10,153 nt of DNA, taken from JBHGBB01 sp041946755. Its GTDB lineage: Bacteria; UBP4; UBA4092; JAOAEQ01. Of the stretch, positions 6,904 through 10,153 are shown piece by piece. Within the stretch, counting starts at the first letter, position 1; each line of letters begins with the position of its first letter. The DNA is taken from contig JBHGBB010000146.1 in the NCBI GenBank assembly GCA_041946755.1, positions 1 through 10,153 on the forward strand, read 5' to 3'. The position numbers and the translations under genes are program-made. The notes beneath the pieces were generated by a model. That model made no database searches, was not told the DNA's origin, and saw nothing but the letters and a program-made list of their open reading frames with translations.

Positions 6904-7848
6904 CTATTCAGGAATTTCGATGACAGTAACCTGTGGTATATGGTCGGAAGTGGTTGAAGGGATAGTGAACGATTTATTAATCTTGATCTTCTTGGGAACA
7001 AAAATATAATCGATTCGTTCAAATAGATTTTGGGCTGAGAAAGTATTCTCCGGAGTACCGAAATAACTTCCTGAATCAATAAATCCTGCATTAATTAAAG
7101 GTTGGATAATATCGAATTCTGGCTGATATTTTCCTTCCCTCTTATCTTGTGCCGGGTCGTTATTAAAATCGCCCATCAGGATCTTGATGCCCTTCGATTT
7201 ATCATTTTCAATAAGTTTAGTAATTTCCTGGATTTGGTTTTTCCGGTCGGTATTGCTATCATGCGCAAGATGAGTAGCATATATTGAAAAGATAGTTTTA
7301 CCTATTTTAATGCGAGCATTTAAACAAGCCCGATTCTCACCATTCGGCCGATTCGGTAAATCATAATTTCTAGCTAAGATAATCGGATATTTACTTAAAA
7401 TCGCATTTCCATATTCGCCATGCGGTTTCCGATTCGTTTTCGATATTTCCGCATTTCCCCATTCGACATAACCAGCATTAGCATCCCGGATCGTCGGGTC
7501 GACATCAATCGTTGACCCGAACGCATAATATCTTCCAGTACACCGGGCTAATTCTCGTGCTAGATCCATATATCCGCTTCTTGAAGTGGTTGGATTCCCG
7601 AACTGGTTATCTACTTCTTGTAATGCCACAAAATCAGGATCGGCATGGATAATTAATTGTGCAATGTTTTTTACATCTGCCAGTGAAGACCGGTAAGGTT
7701 TATAGGGAGGATTATCCGGAATAGCTGCATGAATATTATAGGTCATTAAAGTTACTTGAGATAAATGTTTCGGTACTTCTTTTTCAGCAAAAGCAACATT
7801 TGTTAACAATCCAAAAATAATACTTCCGATGAGTAAATAGGTTTTCAT
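6904..7848 (-). CDS. Secreted endonuclease/exonuclease/phosphatase (EEP) family protein
   Basis: A metal-dependent phosphoesterase of the DNase I/exonuclease III fold, exported. Residues 1-21 are a Sec signal peptide (MKTY, a hydrophobic core, then AFA before E22). The mature part has the EEP motifs in order: TYNIH (36-40, N38), QEVD (77-80, metal ligand E78), GNAILSKYP (147-155), ATHL (191-194, H193), GDFNNDP (226-232, D227/N229), RIDYIF (278-283, D280) and SDH (301-303, catalytic H303). All key residues are present, so it should be active. The substrate could be nucleic acid, a lipid head group or another phosphodiester; the fold alone does not decide. A GGAA sits about 7 bases before the ATG, one of the better ribosome-binding sites here. 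Neighbours on both sides encode barrel proteins, which suggests breakdown of an external polymer. Confidence 0.88.
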   Translation of the reverse strand: MKTYLLIGSIIFGLLTNVAFAEKEVPKHLSQVTLMTYNIHAAIPDNPPYKPYRSSLADVKNIAQLIIHADPDFVALQEVDNQFGNPTTSRSGYMDLARELARCTGRYYAFGSTIDVDPTIRDANAGYVEWGNAEISKTNRKPHGEYGNAILSKYPIILARNYDLPNRPNGENRACLNARIKIGKTIFSIYATHLAHDSNTDRKNQIQEITKLIENDKSKGIKILMGDFNNDPAQDKREGKYQPEFDIIQPLINAGFIDSGSYFGTPENTFSAQNLFERIDYIFVPKKIKINKSFTIPSTTSDHIPQVTVIEIPE

Positions 7849-7918
7849 AGTTTATTTCCGAATCATACAAATCAAGAATATTCGCTTAATTCGCTATTAT
7901 TCGGGATATGCGATATTA
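7849..7918. repeat. 70-base spacer with repeated ATTCG units
   Basis: ATTCGCTTA (7880-7888) is followed directly by ATTCGCTAT (7889-7897), and ATTCGGGAT starts at 7899. The core ATTCG therefore recurs at 9-10 base steps. The same ATTCG core appears in the 7-base array near 10135-10148. I see no terminator stem or promoter here that would split the - strand cluster. Confidence 0.35.
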
Positions 7919-9367
7919 TTAAAATTTGCCGATACTATATTCATAGTAGGTTGGTGAATCGAATCCACCGCGTTGCGAATATGCAGAAAACTGCCGCATC
8001 CATCGATACGTTCGTTGTGTGTCTTTTCGAGAACCGATATCGGCATGGCTCTGGATAATAATCGGATATTTCGCTTGGTTACGAATTCGGGTTATATAGG
8101 CTTTCGCATAATCCGAAATAAACGAGGGTGATAAATCCGGTTGCGTCCAATCCTGCCAAGCATCTTCGATAGTAATAGCATCCGGTTTAATCCGGTCGAT
8201 AATCAACTCCAAATCCTGCGCTTGATATTCTCTTACCGCATCGAGTTTGACCCGGCAGTCGGAGAGATACATGCCAAACGTTTTAATCTCTGGGTGAATG
8301 CGCTTTGCGGTATCGAATAATGTTTTCGAGAATGCAGTAATAGTATCTACCCGGAACGATACCCATTGTTCATAGAGTTTCTTATTTTCCGGTTTGGTAA
8401 AATAATATTTACTCTGTTTATCGAACAGGTCCCGCGGATTGATTCCGGTTATCTTCTTAAACTTCGCTACACAGCTATCGCATAAACAGGCATACCCTCC
8501 CCGTGCCGGATTGGTTTCATAAGGCCCGCCCCAAACTTCAAACCAGGGTTCGGCTAACTGGATTCCATCATATGGTACTTGTTTAATAGTTTTCTCGATC
8601 CGGGCTGCTATTAACTTAACGAAATCCGGATGGTTGGGGCATAAGTATACCCGCCAATCATATTTACTTTCTCCATTTAACAACTGCTGCCGCCATTCCG
8701 GATGCTGTTGATATGCCGCGAAATCGGTAGTGGGATACAACCGGAAGATACACGCTAATCCTTCCTTATAAAATGCAGTAACGATTTCTTGCTGTTTCTC
8801 TATCGGGATATCGGTTACTGCAATAACATGGACAGCAGTGAAGCCATAGGCTTTGATTTCTTTCGCCCAGTCTATCCAAGGTTTGGTTTTATAGCTTTCA
8901 AATAACGGATCAATACTTACGGTCGGTCCGAAAACACCTTTTGATTCAGCGAATCCGAATTGTTTGATAATTATCGGACTGTATATCTGAGCCGTATTGA
9001 TTATTCTGATTGATTTTAAATCGGCAGTATCCAGATGGTGATTTCCTTGATTTCCTTTTAGCTTAAACGCGGTAAACGGTATCGTAGGTTTCCATAAACC
9101 TTGATCTGGTATGGTATATTCCCAGACTTCATTATCACAATCTACCAATTGGATTCCTGCCGGATGTTCCATTTCAATATACAATGCTTTATATCCGCTG
9201 GCATCGAGATGTAATGGATATTCGGCGGTTACTGGATTAACCTTATCCCAATGATCAACATTTTGATTGGTTGCAATAATGAGAATAGAATTTGTTTCTC
9301 CCATACTATTAATACTAAACAGAAATAATAAGAATATGATAGGTATAATTCTAAATATTTTTTGCAT
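7919..9367 (-). CDS. Secreted CBM-like plus TIM-barrel, glycoside-hydrolase-like protein
   Basis: An exported 482-residue protein likely to bind and act on carbohydrate. Residues 1-23 are a signal peptide (KIFR, a long Ile/Leu/Phe core, then SMG). Residues ~25-140 look like a beta-sandwich of the galactose-binding/CBM type: LDASGYKALYIEM (54-66), W92 followed by IPFTAF (96-101) and DLKSIRII (116-123). Residues ~155-482 form a TIM barrel with DGIQLAEPW (267-275), candidate acid E273, and TIEDAW (399-404), candidate E401/D402. Cysteines C243 (CPNH), C294, C296 and C299 reproduce the four-Cys pattern of the gene at 5880-6860 and of GH42. Gene order and the 1-base stop/start overlap (TAATG) with the upstream exporter gene suggest translational coupling. 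Substrate unknown; no family name can be given with certainty. Confidence 0.75.
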   Translation of the reverse strand: MQKIFRIIPIIFLLFLFSINSMGETNSILIIATNQNVDHWDKVNPVTAEYPLHLDASGYKALYIEMEHPAGIQLVDCDNEVWEYTIPDQGLWKPTIPFTAFKLKGNQGNHHLDTADLKSIRIINTAQIYSPIIIKQFGFAESKGVFGPTVSIDPLFESYKTKPWIDWAKEIKAYGFTAVHVIAVTDIPIEKQQEIVTAFYKEGLACIFRLYPTTDFAAYQQHPEWRQQLLNGESKYDWRVYLCPNHPDFVKLIAARIEKTIKQVPYDGIQLAEPWFEVWGGPYETNPARGGYACLCDSCVAKFKKITGINPRDLFDKQSKYYFTKPENKKLYEQWVSFRVDTITAFSKTLFDTAKRIHPEIKTFGMYLSDCRVKLDAVREYQAQDLELIIDRIKPDAITIEDAWQDWTQPDLSPSFISDYAKAYITRIRNQAKYPIIIQSHADIGSRKDTQRTYRWMRQFSAYSQRGGFDSPTYYEYSIGKF

Positions 9368-10005
9368 TAGAGAATAATCTTTTTAATTCCATCGAAGCCA
9401 AAGTAGCAGCCGAATCCGATGAGGATAATCCCGCAGCTGCCGATGATAAGCCGATATGCGGTATCATTCATAATCTTCTTGCCGGCACCGATAGCCGATG
9501 AAACGATGGTATACCAGGAAAAATCGGATAAGGTATGGCCAAGAAAGAAAACGAGCAGGCCGGGGATACCATTCTGCCATGCTTTGGTAATCAAGGCTAA
9601 CCCGATACTTGCCCACCAGATATAGAAATAGGGATTGGCAATACTGGTAATCATCCCATCGAGAATCGATTGGGAATGATTCTTCTTTTCACTGGAGACA
9701 ACTGTTAGGGTTAACGATTTGAGATTTTTTACCATCCCAAATCCCATCCAGAGTAATATTGCGCCTCCGAGAATTCCGATAATCGCGGTTACACTTTTTA
9801 CTAATAATAATTTCCCTAATCCGAACCCGACTGCTAGTACTAGAATCGATTCGAGAATCGCATGGCCGATCACTACCAATGGCCCGGCAATAAATCCTTG
9901 CCGGGTAGAATGGCTGATAGTTACCGATAGCATCGGGCCGGGCATCATTGCGCCGGAGAAACCAATTATGAATGAACCGAAAAAGATTAGAAGTAACGCT
10001 GACAC
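9367..10005 (-). CDS. LysE-family amino-acid exporter
   Basis: A 212-residue inner-membrane transporter of the LysE/RhtB superfamily, which exports amino acids such as lysine, arginine, threonine or homoserine; the substrate here cannot be told. About six hydrophobic segments are seen (~5-25, 40-62, 71-92, 115-138, 147-170, 184-205). The family signature PGP at 22-24 is followed by GFIAGPLVVIGH (37-48), and NP occurs at 124-125. The start is GTG at 10005-10003; an in-frame TAA lies four codons upstream and no ATG comes between, so this start is well defined. No clear ribosome-binding site. The stop overlaps the ATG of the secreted barrel gene by one base. It is the first gene of the leftward cluster, with the repeat-rich non-coding region as its upstream DNA. 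Confidence 0.92.
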   Translation of the reverse strand: MSALLLIFFGSFIIGFSGAMMPGPMLSVTISHSTRQGFIAGPLVVIGHAILESILVLAVGFGLGKLLLVKSVTAIIGILGGAILLWMGFGMVKNLKSLTLTVVSSEKKNHSQSILDGMITSIANPYFYIWWASIGLALITKAWQNGIPGLLVFFLGHTLSDFSWYTIVSSAIGAGKKIMNDTAYRLIIGSCGIILIGFGCYFGFDGIKKIIL

Positions 10006-10018
10006 AAATAATATTTAC

Positions 10019-10050
10019 CACGAAAACACGAAAAGACTAAATCACGAAAT
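10019..10050. repeat. Four 8-base units of CACGAAAA type
   Basis: CACGAAAA at 10019-10026 and again at 10027-10034, a diverged GACTAAAT at 10035-10042, then CACGAAAT at 10043-10050. The exact 8-base step is kept throughout. On the - strand the array would lie in the untranslated leader of the exporter gene, just before its GTG. Similar CACGAA-type arrays are, to my memory, scattered through several uncultivated bacterial genomes. Confidence 0.6.
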
Positions 10051-10053
10051 GAT

Positions 10054-10072
10054 ATACTAGTTTAGTATTATA
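10054..10072 (-). promoter_or_regulatory. TATAAT-like box overlapped by a short inverted repeat
   Basis: On the - strand TATAAT reads at 10072-10067, about 62 bases before the GTG of the exporter gene. Next to it ATACTA (10054-10059) and TAGTAT (10063-10068) form a perfect 6-bp inverted repeat with a 3-base centre, overlapping the box by two bases. This is the layout of a small operator over a -10 element. No good -35 is present at 16-18 bases, so the promoter call stays tentative. Confidence 0.35.
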
Positions 10073-10120
10073 TTTAGATTATTGTTATTTCGTAGTTTCG
10101 AGGTAAGATTTCCTGTATGA

Positions 10121-10148
10121 TTTCGGATTTCGATATTCGATATTCGGA
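10121..10148. repeat. Four 7-base units of TTTCGGA/ATTCGAT type
   Basis: TTTCGGA (10121-10127), TTTCGAT (10128-10134), ATTCGAT (10135-10141) and ATTCGGA (10142-10148) follow each other without gaps, and the array may run past the window end (TTTGT). A related pair with an 8-base step, TTTCGTAG and TTTCGAGG, lies at 10088-10103. No coding frame covers this stretch. Confidence 0.6.
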
Positions 10149-10153
10149 TTTGT

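Noticed and set aside
6876..7091. A 71-codon - strand frame overlapping the 3' end of the EEP gene
   Set aside because: It is a frame-shifted copy of the region encoding the RIDYIF and SDH motifs, which are in the EEP frame.
7849..7918. A terminator separating the EEP gene from the secreted barrel gene
   Set aside because: I find direct repeats of ATTCG but no stable stem followed by a T-run on the - strand.
9719..10060. A 113-codon + strand reading frame opposite the exporter gene
   Set aside because: It is the antisense of a well-supported LysE protein, rich in Pro/Ile/Asn from complementary codons, with no recognisable domain.
10019..10148. A CRISPR array
   Set aside because: Units are 7-8 bases with no spacers and no cas genes; these are simple tandem repeats.

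Overview
The window is about 10.2 kb of AT-leaning bacterial DNA (roughly 40% GC by eye). It is densely coded, with nine protein genes and no RNA genes, CRISPR array or insertion sequence that I can see. The bacterial-type hisA/hisH, a GAF-GGDEF diguanylate cyclase, Sec-type signal peptides and small intergenic tandem repeats point to an uncultivated or poorly sampled bacterial lineage. Nothing in the sequence fixes the phylum. Shine-Dalgarno motifs are weak or absent before most genes. The tetranucleotide CCGG is strikingly over-represented.

Left block, + strand (1-4509): a GAF-GGDEF diguanylate cyclase lies at 20-1111, possibly continuing left of the window. A 90-base spacer built of degenerate 7-base units follows. 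Next comes a bacterial XPB/ERCC3-type DNA helicase (1202-2881) and a 521-residue partner (2944-4509). The partner's C-terminal ~150 residues align by eye with the N-terminal ~155 residues of the helicase, so the two neighbours share a homologous accessory domain. No nuclease gene is present next to the helicase.

Right block, - strand (4514-10005): six genes read leftward, in transcription order: a LysE-type exporter (GTG start), a secreted CBM-like plus TIM-barrel protein, a secreted endonuclease/exonuclease/phosphatase (EEP) protein, a cytoplasmic TIM-barrel protein, hisH and hisA. Spacings are a 1-base overlap, 70, 43, 15 and 1 bases, consistent with one or two transcripts. A second promoter is possible before the cytoplasmic TIM-barrel gene. 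The two TIM-barrel proteins share a four-cysteine pattern that resembles the zinc site of GH42 beta-galactosidases, so they look like diverged relatives, one exported and one retained with the histidine genes.

The two blocks converge at 4509/4514, where a perfect 10-bp inverted repeat spans both stop codons. The right edge (10006-10153) is non-coding. It carries 8-base and 7-base tandem units, a TATAAT-like box and a short inverted repeat upstream of the exporter gene.

The best candidates for something under-described are the XPB/partner pair with its shared domain and no nuclease, the pair of four-cysteine barrel proteins joined to hisHA, and the small-period intergenic repeats.
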